Part shown: positions 24,186-31,580 of the stretch, piece after piece | Layout of the letters: each line of letters opens with the position of its first letter | How positions within the stretch are numbered: position 1 is the stretch's first letter | DNA from: Dokdonella sp. | Lineage (GTDB): Bacteria; Pseudomonadota; Gammaproteobacteria; Xanthomonadales; Rhodanobacteraceae | Length of the DNA stretch: 64,000 bases | Direction of reading: 5' to 3' | Assembly (NCBI RefSeq): GCF_017744955.1 | Contig: NZ_JAGIAG010000007.1 | Span: 78,416-142,415, forward strand | Made by a program: the position numbers and the translations under genes | The notes under the pieces: model-generated | Databases searched by the model: none | Told to the model about the DNA's origin: nothing | What the model saw: only the letters and a program-made list of their open reading frames with translations

Positions 24186-24305
24186 TCATTCCTTCCCGGC
24201 GTGCCGGGATGCTGCGCGCCGCGCACGCGGCGTTCGTTCGACGGCGGCTCCGCGCGCGTCGACCGCGCTCGCTCCGGCGCGCCGCATCGGTTCGGCGACG
24301 GACAT
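24186..24305 (-). CDS. Possible 39-codon leader peptide in the mgtC-like 5' region
   Basis: A short frame beginning MSVAEPMRRAGASAV has GGGAGA 9 bases before its ATG and lies inside the long leader between the candidate promoter and the mgtC-like gene. Its TGA overlaps an ATG (24189) that is in frame with the mgtC-like gene, giving an ATGA coupling signal. Salmonella mgtC also has translated leader ORFs that control attenuation. Here the parallel is only positional, and the Arg/Ala-rich peptide could be chance in GC-rich DNA. Confidence 0.35.
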   Translation of the reverse strand: MSVAEPMRRAGASAVDARGAAVERTPRARRAASRHAGKE

Positions 24306-24341
24306 GGCGGTTTTTCTCCCTGGAAATCGACTTCCCTGTAG

Positions 24342-24368
24342 GTACGTAAAACAGCTCCGCGAACCTTC
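24342..24368 (-). promoter_or_regulatory. Candidate ECF-type promoter of the mgtC-like gene (GAAGGT-N16-CGTAC)
   Basis: Reading on the minus strand: GAAGGT, 16 bases ending GTTTTA, then CGTAC. Spacing is identical to the gcd, cyo, pqi and gcd-remnant sites. It lies 36 bases before the leader-peptide ATG and about 250 bases before the mgtC-like start. Confidence 0.58.
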
Positions 24369-24430
24369 CGCGTCGTGCCGATCGGCCTCGGCTGCGTTCG
24401 CGCTGGGCGGCGGGCGCGACGCAGGTCGTG

Positions 24431-24458
24431 TGTGATCGCGACTGCACGGGCGATCACA
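24431..24458. promoter_or_regulatory. Perfect inverted repeat TGTGATCGC-N10-GCGATCACA, candidate operator
   Basis: The arms are 9 bp with a 10-base centre and no mismatch. The repeat lies 63 bases upstream of the -35 element of the mgtC-like promoter, in non-coding DNA. TGTGA/TCACA ends recall CRP/FNR-family half-sites, but the spacing is wider than the usual 6 bases, so another dimeric regulator, or an RNA hairpin, is equally possible. Confidence 0.45.
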
Positions 24459-24485
24459 AGGTATCGGGAGATCGGCGCAGGAATG

Positions 24486-24546
24486 CTCTCGCCAGCGTCG
24501 TCCGGGATGCGGGAGGGGGGCGGTTTCCCGGACGACGCGGCGAGAG
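24486..24546. repeat. Long imperfect hairpin (20-bp stem, one bulged base) downstream of the gcd remnant
   Basis: CTCTCGCC-A-GCGTCGTCCGGG at 24486-24506 pairs with CCCGGACGACGC-GGCGAGAG at 24527-24546, leaving a 20-base loop and a single unpaired A. It lies 64 bases past the stop of the gcd remnant on the minus strand. There is no T-run. It may stabilise or end the remnant's transcript, or be the scar of the old gene's 3' end. Confidence 0.5.
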
Positions 24547-24609
24547 ACTTGACCGTTGGCGAGGACGCCTTTTCCGAAGAGTGCGGGCGGGCGGCGCAGG
24601 GCGCGTGCG

Positions 24610-24813
24610 TCAGTCGCCGATCGCATAGGCGAAGACGTAGTCGCCGCGATCGCCCGTGGGACTGGACCGATTGCCGCCCACGGTGAGCACGAGGTATTGC
24701 TTGCCGTGGGCGCCGAGGTAGGTGACGGGCGTGCCTTGCGAGCCGATCGGCAGGCGTTCCTTCCACAGCTCCTTGCCCGTGGAGGTCTCGAAGGCGCGCA
24801 GTGCGAAATCCAT
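24610..24813 (-). pseudogene. C-terminal remnant of a second PQQ-dependent membrane dehydrogenase
   Basis: The 67-codon frame reads LRAFETSTGKELWKERLP, then GSQGTPVTYLGAHGKQYLVLTVGG and GDYVFAYAIGD. This matches the last blade of Gcd-type quinoproteins and aligns with the end of the full gcd at 10981-13398 (RALDLTTGKELW ... GDYVVAYSLP). Roughly 730 upstream residues are missing. An in-frame TGA lies 18 bases before the ATG, which corresponds to an internal Met of the parent protein. A candidate promoter of the gcd type ends only 19 bases before it. The simplest reading is an internal deletion that joined the old promoter to the last codons. A single propeller blade would not be an active enzyme. 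Confidence 0.8.
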
Positions 24814-24832
24814 GGCGCTACTCGACTCTCAA

Positions 24833-24859
24833 CTACGTAAAGCCTCGCCGCGGTCCTTC
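24833..24859 (-). promoter_or_regulatory. Candidate ECF-type promoter retained before the gcd remnant (GAAGGA-N16-CGTAG)
   Basis: On the minus strand: GAAGGA, 16 bases ending GCTTTA, then CGTAG. Spacing is the same as at the other four sites; only the last base differs. It sits between the stop of the outer-membrane protein gene (24892) and the remnant ATG (24813). Confidence 0.52.
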
Positions 24860-24891
24860 ATTCCGCGGGTCGCGAGGCGGGATTCCGCGCC

Positions 24892-25824
24892 TCAGTCGGG
24901 AAGCAGCAAGGTCGCGGTGAAGAACGCGCCGATGTCCGCGCCGCTGCTCGGCGATTCCAGATAGCTGCGCACGCCGAGCTCGAAGTCGACCAGCTGCGAC
25001 CCCAGCTTCGCCAGGCGATGGCCGCTCACGTTGAGGGGCACCGTGGCGCCGCCCTTGCCTTTCCAGTTGTAGGTGTTTTCCATGTTGGCGCTGACGCGCC
25101 ATCCGTTGTGGAAGTCGTACGTCGCGAACGGCTGCAGCAAGGTGTTGGCGTAGTCTTCGCGATTGCTGCGCCCGCCGACGGACCAGACGTGGGCGAGGAG
25201 CACGCCGTAGGTCCAGGAACCGCGCTGCACCAGCACCACGCCGGTCGGCCCGAGTCCCCAGCGGCCCTGGCCGATCCATTTGTGCGTCGCCGTCGGGAGC
25301 TGGATCGACGGCCCGACGCCCCAGATGACGCCGTTGGAGACGGCCTTGGGCGAGAAGAAGAAGCTCTGGTTGACGTCGCCCATGCCGGAGTCGTGCTTCG
25401 GCACGTCGTTGCGCTTGACGAAGGCCGGAACGATGGTGCGGCTGATCAGGTTCCAGTTCTCGTTCCACGAGAAGGGCACGACCGGCTTGAGCTTGAGGAC
25501 GTAGCTTTCCGTGTCGTTCGGGCCGACGTCGAAATTCGCGTCGGCCTCGATCGGGATGCTGATCAGCGAGGCGACCGGGTTGGAGAGCTTCTGCGTCAGC
25601 GACGCGTCGCCGCCCGCCGCCTCGGCGGCGTTGCCCGCCGTCGAGACGAGGCACGCCGCGCAGGCGATCGACATGGAAAGGACGGCGGCGCCCACCACCG
25701 GCCTGCCGGACGGGGAGCCCTTGCCTCCGTTCGCCTCGGAACGTTTCGGGTGATTCGGGGCCAGGCACTCGCCTTGCGTGAAGGGACGCCCGAGCGGCAT
25801 CGCCGGGAAATGGCGCTTGATCAT
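24892..25824 (-). CDS. Predicted outer-membrane beta-barrel protein of unknown function
   Basis: A 310-residue protein starting MIKRHFPAM after AAGGAGACG. The hydrophobic export segment (GAAVLSMSIACAACLVSTAGNAAEA) lies unusually far in, at about residues 45-70. The mature part alternates polar and aromatic residues in strand-like stretches (YVLKLKPVVPFSW, WTYGVLLAHVWSVGG, WRVSANMENTYNW) and ends in a strand-like TATLLLPD. This resembles porin-like proteins often annotated as transporter, neuromedin U-like or MetA-pathway-like. It starts 54 bases after cyoD on the same strand with no promoter visible between, so it is probably the fifth gene of the cyo transcript. Confidence 0.72.
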   Translation of the reverse strand: MIKRHFPAMPLGRPFTQGECLAPNHPKRSEANGGKGSPSGRPVVGAAVLSMSIACAACLVSTAGNAAEAAGGDASLTQKLSNPVASLISIPIEADANFDVGPNDTESYVLKLKPVVPFSWNENWNLISRTIVPAFVKRNDVPKHDSGMGDVNQSFFFSPKAVSNGVIWGVGPSIQLPTATHKWIGQGRWGLGPTGVVLVQRGSWTYGVLLAHVWSVGGRSNREDYANTLLQPFATYDFHNGWRVSANMENTYNWKGKGGATVPLNVSGHRLAKLGSQLVDFELGVRSYLESPSSGADIGAFFTATLLLPD

Positions 25825-25877
25825 CTTCGTCTCCTTGAAGTTCGAACAAAGCCCCATGCGTCGAATGCCGAATCGCG

Positions 25878-26279
25878 TCAGCGTTGCTGGTGCAGGTCCA
25901 TCACGCGTTCCATCAGCATCATGTTGTGATTGAGGTGCGACATGATCCACAGCGATCCGGACACGACGATCGCGACGATGAGCACGCCGAACGCGAGCGC
26001 GAGAATGTTGTTGGTGTTGTCCGGCCCGGTGTTGAGATGCAGGAAGAACACGAGGTGGATGCCCATCTGCGCGACCGCGAGCACGCCGAGGGCGACCGGG
26101 ATGCCGGGTTTCCACAGGAACGTGTCGTGCAGCACCAGGAACGAGGCGGCGGTCAGCAGCAGCGAGACGACCAGGCCGATCACGTAGCCGCGCACGCCGG
26201 CCGACAGGCCGCTGTCCTCCGGCAGCTCGTCGCCCGGCGCGAGCTGCCCCTGCCATTCGGTTTCCTTCTCGGCGCTCAT
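25878..26279 (-). CDS. cyoD: Cytochrome o ubiquinol oxidase subunit IV
   Basis: This 133-residue protein has three membrane helices (RGYVIGLVVSLLLTAASFLVL, IPVALGVLAVAQMGIHLVFF, LALAFGVLIVAIVVSGSLWI), as in CyoD. It is an accessory subunit that helps assemble the bo3 oxidase. Its ATG overlaps the cyoC stop (ATGA). It is the last oxidase gene; no cyoE (heme O synthase) follows. Confidence 0.93.
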   Translation of the reverse strand: MSAEKETEWQGQLAPGDELPEDSGLSAGVRGYVIGLVVSLLLTAASFLVLHDTFLWKPGIPVALGVLAVAQMGIHLVFFLHLNTGPDNTNNILALAFGVLIVAIVVSGSLWIMSHLNHNMMLMERVMDLHQQR

Positions 26280-26905
26280 CCGGCGGCTCCCATGAGATAG
26301 ACGATGGTGAAGATGGCGACCCAGACGATGTCGAGCGCGTGCCAGAACAGGCTGAAGCACAGGAAGCGCCGGATCAGCGTCTCGTTGAAGCCCTTGAACC
26401 AGAACTGCGCCATCATCGTGCCGAGCCACAGTCCGCCGACGGCGATGTGCGCGCCGTGGCAGCCGACCAGGGTGAAGAACGCCGACAGGAACGCGCTGCG
26501 CTGCGGGCCGTTGCCGGCTTCGATCAGCTCGTGGAATTCGCGCATTTCCAATGCGAAGAACGCCAGCCCGAGCAGGCCGGTCGCGAGCAGCCAGACCTGC
26601 GTCCAGATCCGGCTGCGCACCGACACGGCGAGCGCCGCCATGCCGCAGGTGAAGCTCGACAGCAGCAGGCAGAGCGTCTCCACGGCGACGTTGCCGATGT
26701 CGAACAGCTCGCGCGCGCCCGGCCCGCCGGCCGTCGCGTCCTTGAGCACGGCATACGCGGCGAAGAAGCCGGCGAACATGATGAAGTCGGACAGCAGGAA
26801 GACCCAGAAGCCGTAGCCGACGACGATGCGCTTGTGCGCCAACTCGTCCGTGCCGTGGCGGGCATCGACGGAGCGGGCGCCGTGCGAGGTGGCTGCGACG
26901 CTCAT
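26276..26905 (-). CDS. cyoC: Cytochrome o ubiquinol oxidase subunit III
   Basis: This 209-residue membrane protein has five predicted helices and typical subunit III sequence ([57 protein letters not shown]). It is part of the bo3-type quinol oxidase complex in the inner membrane. Its start overlaps the cyoB stop by four bases and its stop overlaps the cyoD start, a tightly coupled operon. Confidence 0.95.
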   Translation of the reverse strand: MSVAATSHGARSVDARHGTDELAHKRIVVGYGFWVFLLSDFIMFAGFFAAYAVLKDATAGGPGARELFDIGNVAVETLCLLLSSFTCGMAALAVSVRSRIWTQVWLLATGLLGLAFFALEMREFHELIEAGNGPQRSAFLSAFFTLVGCHGAHIAVGGLWLGTMMAQFWFKGFNETLIRRFLCFSLFWHALDIVWVAIFTIVYLMGAAG

Positions 26906-28911
26906 GCCTTGACCCCCGCGCGGGCGAGAACGTCCTGGCGCACCGCGCGCCGCCTCGCGTCATAGGCGGCGACCTCGGTCGCCGGAATCTCGTACTCGTC
27001 CTCGTCGCGCCAGGCGAACACGACGAAGCCCGCGAACGCGCCGGCCAGGGCGAGGATCGCCAGCCACCAGATGTGCCAGATCATCGCGAAGCCGAACACG
27101 ACGGCGAAGAACGCCGTGAAGAATCCGGTCGGACTGTTGCGCGGCATGTGGATCGGTTCGTAGCGCGGCGGGCCGTCGAGCTGCCTGGCCTCGAGCGCGG
27201 CCTGCTTGATGCCCCAGTACGCCTCCTCGCCGCGCACGTCGGGCAGCACGGTGAAGTTGAACGAGGGCGGCGGCGAGGTGGTGATCCATTCCAGCGAGCG
27301 GCCGTCCCACGGGTCGCCGGTGGCGTCGACCAGCGCCTCGCGCCGGCGGATGCTGACGACCAGCTGCGCGACCAGGCAGAGGATGCCGAGGAAGATCAGC
27401 ACCGCGCCGAACATCGCCACCACCAGCCACGGCTGCCAGGCCGGGTTGTCGTAGTGCTGCATGCGCCGCGTCATGCCCATGAAGCCGAGCGCGTAGAGCG
27501 GCATGAAGGCGACGTAGAAACCGATGCACCAGAGCCAGAACGAGGCCTTGCCCCAGCCGTCGTGCAGCTTGAAGCCGAACGCCTTCGGGAACCAGTACAT
27601 GTATCCCGCCAGCGCGCCGAACACCACGCCGCCGATGATGACGTTGTGGAAGTGCGCGATCAGGAACAGGCTGTTGTGCAGCACGAAATCGTTCGGCGGG
27701 ATCGCCAGCATCACGCCGGTCATGCCGCCGATCACGAAGGTGATCATGAAGCCGACCGTCCACAGCACCGGCGCGGTGAAGCGCACGCGGCCGCCGTACA
27801 TCGTGAACAGCCAGTTGAACACCTTCACCCCGGTCGGCACCGAGATGATCATCGTCATGATGCCGAAGAACGCGTTGACGTTGGCGCCGCCGCCCATCGT
27901 GAAGAAGTGGTGCAGCCAGACCATGAACGACAGCACGCAGATCACCATCGTCGCGGCGATCATCGAGCGGTAACCGAACAGCGGCTTGCCGGAGAAGGTG
28001 GCGATCACTTCCGAGAAGATGCCGAACGCCGGCAGGATCAGGATGTAGACCTCCGGGTGCCCCCACGCCCAGATCAGGTTGACGTACATCATCGCGTTGC
28101 CGCCGGCGTCGTTGGTGAAGAAGTGGAAGCCGAGGTAGCGGTCGAGCAGCAGCATCGCGAAGGTCGCGGTCAGGATCGGGAACGCGGCGACGATCAGCAG
28201 GTTGGAAGCGAGCGAGGTCCAGCAGAAGATCGGCATGCGCGTCAGCGTCATGCCGGGCGCGCGCATCTTGAAGATCGTCGCGACCAGGTTGACGCCCGAC
28301 ATCAGCGTGCCGATGCCGGAGATCTGCAGCGCCCACAGGTGGTAGTCGACGCCGACGTCCGGCGAGAACTGCAGTCCCGACAGCGGCGGATACACCAGCC
28401 ATCCGGCGCGCGAGTACACGCCCAGGCCGAGCGAGAGGTTGACCAGCGCGACGCCGGCGGCGGTGATCCAGAAGCTGACCGAGTTCAGCGTCGGGTACGC
28501 CACGTCGCGCGCGCCGATCTGCAGCGGCACGACGTAGTTCATCAGCCCGACCATGAATGGCATGGCCGTGAAGAAGATCATGATCGTGCCGTGCGCCGAG
28601 AAGATCTGGTTGAAGTGATCGGGCACGAGATAGCCGGCGTCCGGGCCGCCGAGCGCCATCGCCTGATGCGTGCGCATCATGATCGCGTCGGCGAAGCCGC
28701 GCAGCAGCATGACGAAGCCGAGCAGGAAGTACATGACGCCGACGCGCTTGTGGTCGACGCTGGTGATCCATTCCTTCCACAGATACGTCCAGTGGCCCTT
28801 GATCGTGATCCACGCGAGCACGGAACCGATCACCAGCAGCACGACGAGCACCGTCACCAGCGCGATCGGCTCGTTGGTGGGGACCGCCTCCCAGGTCAGC
28901 TTGCCCAGCAT
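26902..28911 (-). CDS. cyoB: Cytochrome o ubiquinol oxidase subunit I
   Basis: The 669-residue catalytic heme-copper subunit (E. coli 663). It carries the low-spin heme and binuclear centre motifs: MRTHQAMAL and [11 protein letters not shown] near the N-terminus, [14 protein letters not shown] with the Cu-ligand His cross-linked to Tyr, [10 protein letters not shown] for the two further Cu-ligand His, and [12 protein letters not shown] for the heme ligands. It oxidises ubiquinol, reduces oxygen to water and pumps protons. It lies 19 bases after cyoA. Confidence 0.97.
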   Translation of the reverse strand: MLGKLTWEAVPTNEPIALVTVLVVLLVIGSVLAWITIKGHWTYLWKEWITSVDHKRVGVMYFLLGFVMLLRGFADAIMMRTHQAMALGGPDAGYLVPDHFNQIFSAHGTIMIFFTAMPFMVGLMNYVVPLQIGARDVAYPTLNSVSFWITAAGVALVNLSLGLGVYSRAGWLVYPPLSGLQFSPDVGVDYHLWALQISGIGTLMSGVNLVATIFKMRAPGMTLTRMPIFCWTSLASNLLIVAAFPILTATFAMLLLDRYLGFHFFTNDAGGNAMMYVNLIWAWGHPEVYILILPAFGIFSEVIATFSGKPLFGYRSMIAATMVICVLSFMVWLHHFFTMGGGANVNAFFGIMTMIISVPTGVKVFNWLFTMYGGRVRFTAPVLWTVGFMITFVIGGMTGVMLAIPPNDFVLHNSLFLIAHFHNVIIGGVVFGALAGYMYWFPKAFGFKLHDGWGKASFWLWCIGFYVAFMPLYALGFMGMTRRMQHYDNPAWQPWLVVAMFGAVLIFLGILCLVAQLVVSIRRREALVDATGDPWDGRSLEWITTSPPPSFNFTVLPDVRGEEAYWGIKQAALEARQLDGPPRYEPIHMPRNSPTGFFTAFFAVVFGFAMIWHIWWLAILALAGAFAGFVVFAWRDEDEYEIPATEVAAYDARRRAVRQDVLARAGVKA

Positions 28912-28930
28912 GTCGGCTCTCCTGCGTCTT

Positions 28931-29893
28931 TCAATGCGAATGGGCGGGCGCGGGCCGCGCGCCGCGGCCTGCGTTCGGCGGCGGATCGGGCAGCGTGTGC
29001 GACTGCATCACGACGTTCCGGAACAGATCGGCCTCGACCGCGCCGTAGGCGCGCGGCTGCTTCTCCACGCCGGGCTCGGACAGCGCCCGGTAGGCGGCCA
29101 TGTCGAGCCGATCGCTGGTGCCGCGGGTGCGGTCGAGCCAGACGCTGTAGTCGGCCGCGTCGACCGCGCGCAGCTTGAAGTGCATGTCGGGAAACCCTTC
29201 GCCGCTGAACTGCGCCGAGAGGCCGTCGAACTCGCCGGGCGCGTGGGCCAGCAGGTGCAGCTGCGATTCCATCCCGGCCATCGTGTAGATCTGGCTGCCG
29301 AGCTGGGGCACGAAGAAACTGTTCATCACCGTCGCCGAAGTCAGGCGGAAATGCACCGGCGTCGCCGCCGGCACGACCAGCTCGTTGACGCTGGCGACGC
29401 CTTCCTCCGGATAGATGAACAGCCATTTCCAGTCGAGCGAGATCACCTGCACCTCGACCGCCGGCTTGTCCGAGTCGATCGGCTTCCACGGATCCAGGTC
29501 GTGCGAACCGACCCAGGCGATGCCGCCGAGGAACAGCACGACCAGCACCGGAATCGCCCAGACGATGAACTCGATGCGGCCGGAGTAGACCCATTCCGGC
29601 GTGTACTTCGCGCGCGTGTTGGAGGCGCGGAACCACCAGGCGAAGGCCAGCGTGAGCACGATCACCGGCACCACCACGAACAGCATGATCACGAACGAGT
29701 TGAGCAGGATGCTGCGTTCGGCGTCGCCGATCGGGCCCTTCGGGTCGAGCACGCCGCCGCCGCAGGCGGTGAGCAGTACGGCGGACACGAGGCCGAGCGC
29801 CGCGAGCCGCCGGAGGCCCCCGCGCGTGCGCACCGCGGAAGGCGCTGCGTCCTGCGCGACGAGGGGTGCTGCGTTGTGAGAGCCGGGGATCAT
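28931..29893 (-). CDS. cyoA: Cytochrome o ubiquinol oxidase subunit II
   Basis: A 320-residue lipoprotein with lipobox [10 protein letters not shown], then two membrane helices ([43 protein letters not shown]) and a periplasmic cupredoxin-like domain. The CuA cysteines are absent ([17 protein letters not shown]), which marks a quinol rather than cytochrome c oxidase. ATG 29893 has a weak ribosome site; it gives a 26-residue lead before the hydrophobic core. Upstream is a leader of about 250 bases and a candidate ECF-type promoter at 30169-30143, divergent from that of pqiABC. Confidence 0.94.
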   Translation of the reverse strand: MIPGSHNAAPLVAQDAAPSAVRTRGGLRRLAALGLVSAVLLTACGGGVLDPKGPIGDAERSILLNSFVIMLFVVVPVIVLTLAFAWWFRASNTRAKYTPEWVYSGRIEFIVWAIPVLVVLFLGGIAWVGSHDLDPWKPIDSDKPAVEVQVISLDWKWLFIYPEEGVASVNELVVPAATPVHFRLTSATVMNSFFVPQLGSQIYTMAGMESQLHLLAHAPGEFDGLSAQFSGEGFPDMHFKLRAVDAADYSVWLDRTRGTSDRLDMAAYRALSEPGVEKQPRAYGAVEADLFRNVVMQSHTLPDPPPNAGRGARPAPAHSH

Positions 29894-30142
29894 AGAAGGC
29901 CTGTTCCACGCTGGAGAGGGCGGGCCAATGCGGTCGCCGCTGGAGTGCGCGCCCTGATCGGACCTGCCGGCACTCGAATGGAGACGCGACATCGCAGTCG
30001 CGGCGCCGGGCGTCGCTGGCGTCGACCAAGACGGCGCGATCGCCACGCATCGGTGATGGATGAAGAAGGGTCGTCCCGTTCCGACACCTCGAAGAAGCCA
30101 GGAAGCTCGTTTCGCGCGCGCAGTCGGCGTGCGTTGTCGTAA

Positions 30143-30169
30143 GTACGTCGGAACGCATCGGAATCCTTC
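30143..30169 (-). promoter_or_regulatory. Candidate ECF-type promoter of cyoABCD (GAAGGA-N16-CGTAC)
   Basis: On the minus strand: GAAGGA, 16 bases containing GTTCCGA, then CGTAC, with the same spacing as the four sister sites. It lies back to back with the pqi promoter, only 55 bases apart, so both operons could be switched together. Long leaders follow on each side. Confidence 0.6.
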
Positions 30170-30224
30170 ACCTCCCGCGCTGCGCCGGACCCGTGCGGGA
30201 CGGCAAGTCGGCGGAGCGCGAAAT

Positions 30225-30251
30225 GAAGGGAACGGCGGCCGTTCTTCGTAC
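30225..30251 (+). promoter_or_regulatory. Candidate ECF-type promoter of pqiABC (GAAGGG-N16-CGTAC)
   Basis: GAAGGG, 16 bases ending GTTCTT, then CGTAC. It lies 55 bases before the first pqiA-like ATG. It excludes the in-frame ATG at 30224, which falls inside the -35 element, and so supports the start at 30307. Confidence 0.6.
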
Positions 30252-30261
30252 CCGATACGAA
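30245..30261. promoter_or_regulatory. Inverted repeat TTCGTA-N5-TACGAA over the pqi -10 region
   Basis: Perfect 6-bp arms around a 5-base centre cover the -10 element and the expected transcription start of pqiABC. A repressor bound here would block the promoter. The related uninterrupted palindrome TTCGTACGAA occurs at 61317-61326. Confidence 0.35.
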
Positions 30262-30306
30262 AGGCAGTCCCAGGCCTCGCCGTTCCGGCCGAGGTCACGT
30301 CGAACC

Positions 30307-30933
30307 ATGGCCGTCCAACCGCGTCCCGTCATTTGCGAGCACTGCGACTCGATCCATCAGCGCAACGAGCTGCGTCGCGACGAGATCGCGCGCTGCACGC
30401 GCTGCGGCGCCGTGCTGTACCGCTCGACTCGGCTGGACGTCGATCAACTGCTCGCGTTGACGCTGACCGGGGCGATCGTCTTCGTCATCGCCAACGCCTC
30501 GCCGGTGATCCGCATCGCCGTCGGCGGCATGCACAACGACGCCAACCTGCTGGGCGCGATCGGTGCGCTGTTCCGCGGCCCGTCGCTGGTCGTGGCGCTG
30601 GTCGCCGCGGCGACGCTGTTCGTCGTGCCGCTGCTGCAGATCGTCCTGCTCGGCTGGGTGCTGCTGTTCGCGCGCCGCGGACGCCGCGCGCCGGGCTTCG
30701 GCGGCGCGATGCGCGCACTGCACTGGATCCGCCCCTGGAGCATGACCGAGGTGTTCCTGCTCGGCGTGCTCGTCGCGATCGTCAAGCTGTCGGGCCTGCT
30801 GCACGTGATCGCCGGGCCGGGCACCTGGGCGACGGCGGCCCTGACCGTGCTGATCACGGTGATCAGCAAGCGCGACGTGCGCACCCTGTGGGACCAGCTG
30901 CCCGCCGGCGGCGCGGCGAGGGCCGGCGCATGA
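30307..30933 (+). CDS. pqiA: Paraquat-inducible protein A, first domain (split PqiA)
   Basis: A 208-residue protein with an N-terminal four-cysteine zinc-ribbon-like motif (CEHCDSIHQRNELRRDEIARCTRCG), then four membrane helices as in one half of E. coli PqiA. PqiA works with the MCE-domain protein PqiB, which forms a lipid tunnel across the periplasm, and the lipoprotein PqiC. In E. coli PqiA is one chain of two such halves (about 417 residues). Here the halves are separate genes joined by an ATGA overlap. It is the first gene of the pqi operon. Confidence 0.9.
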   Translation: MAVQPRPVICEHCDSIHQRNELRRDEIARCTRCGAVLYRSTRLDVDQLLALTLTGAIVFVIANASPVIRIAVGGMHNDANLLGAIGALFRGPSLVVALVAAATLFVVPLLQIVLLGWVLLFARRGRRAPGFGGAMRALHWIRPWSMTEVFLLGVLVAIVKLSGLLHVIAGPGTWATAALTVLITVISKRDVRTLWDQLPAGGAARAGA

Positions 30934-31580
30934 CGGCGGCGCCGCGCGCGGCGGAATTCGGACTGGTGGGCTGCCACACCTGCGGCCTGGCCTGTCCGCT
31001 CGACGAGGCGAGATGCCCGCGCTGCCGCTCGCGCCTGCATCCGCGCAAGACCGATTCGCTGGCGCGCACGTGGGCCTTGCTGATCGCCGCGCTGATCCTC
31101 TACGTGCCGTCGAACACCTTGCCGGTGATGTACGCCGGCATGCTCGGCCACGGCGACGAGAGCACGATCCTGCACGGCGTGGTCGAGTTCTGGAAGGCGG
31201 GCTCGTGGGACATCGCGCTGCTGATCTTCATCGCCAGCGTGGCGGTGCCGTCGACGAAGTTCCTCGCCCTCGGCACCCTGCTGGTGACCGTGCAGCGGCG
31301 CAGCGCCTGGGCGCCGCGGCAGCGCGCGCGCCTGTACCGCTTCGTCGAGCTGATCGGCTACTGGTCGATGCTCGACGTGATCGTCGTCGCGCTGGTCTGC
31401 GCGCTGGTGCAGTTCCGCGTGCTCGGTACCGCCGAGCCGCGGCTCGGCATCGTGTTCTTCGGCCTGGTGGTCGTGCTGACGATGCTGGCGGCGATGAGCT
31501 TCGACCCGCGCCTGATCTGGGATCGCGGCGAGCGCGATCGAGCGGGTGCGCACGCGACTGACGGAGACACGCGCGCATGA
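30930..31580 (+). CDS. pqiA: Paraquat-inducible protein A, second domain (split PqiA)
   Basis: A 216-residue protein with a second zinc-ribbon-like motif (CHTCGLACPLDEARCPRC) and four membrane helices (LLIAALILYVPSNTLPVMY, IALLIFIASVAVPSTKFLALG, MLDVIVVALVCALVQFRVLG, IVFFGLVVVLTMLAAMSF). YVPSNTLPVM and the end motif SFDPRLIWD are typical of PqiA halves. It overlaps both neighbours by four bases, so the two halves and PqiB are probably made in equal amounts. Confidence 0.9.
   Translation: MTAAPRAAEFGLVGCHTCGLACPLDEARCPRCRSRLHPRKTDSLARTWALLIAALILYVPSNTLPVMYAGMLGHGDESTILHGVVEFWKAGSWDIALLIFIASVAVPSTKFLALGTLLVTVQRRSAWAPRQRARLYRFVELIGYWSMLDVIVVALVCALVQFRVLGTAEPRLGIVFFGLVVVLTMLAAMSFDPRLIWDRGERDRAGAHATDGDTRA

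Noticed and set aside
30060..31580. One 506-codon PqiA fusion
   Set aside because: The in-frame region before 30930 is the shadow of the first pqiA half; the second half has its own ATGA-coupled start.
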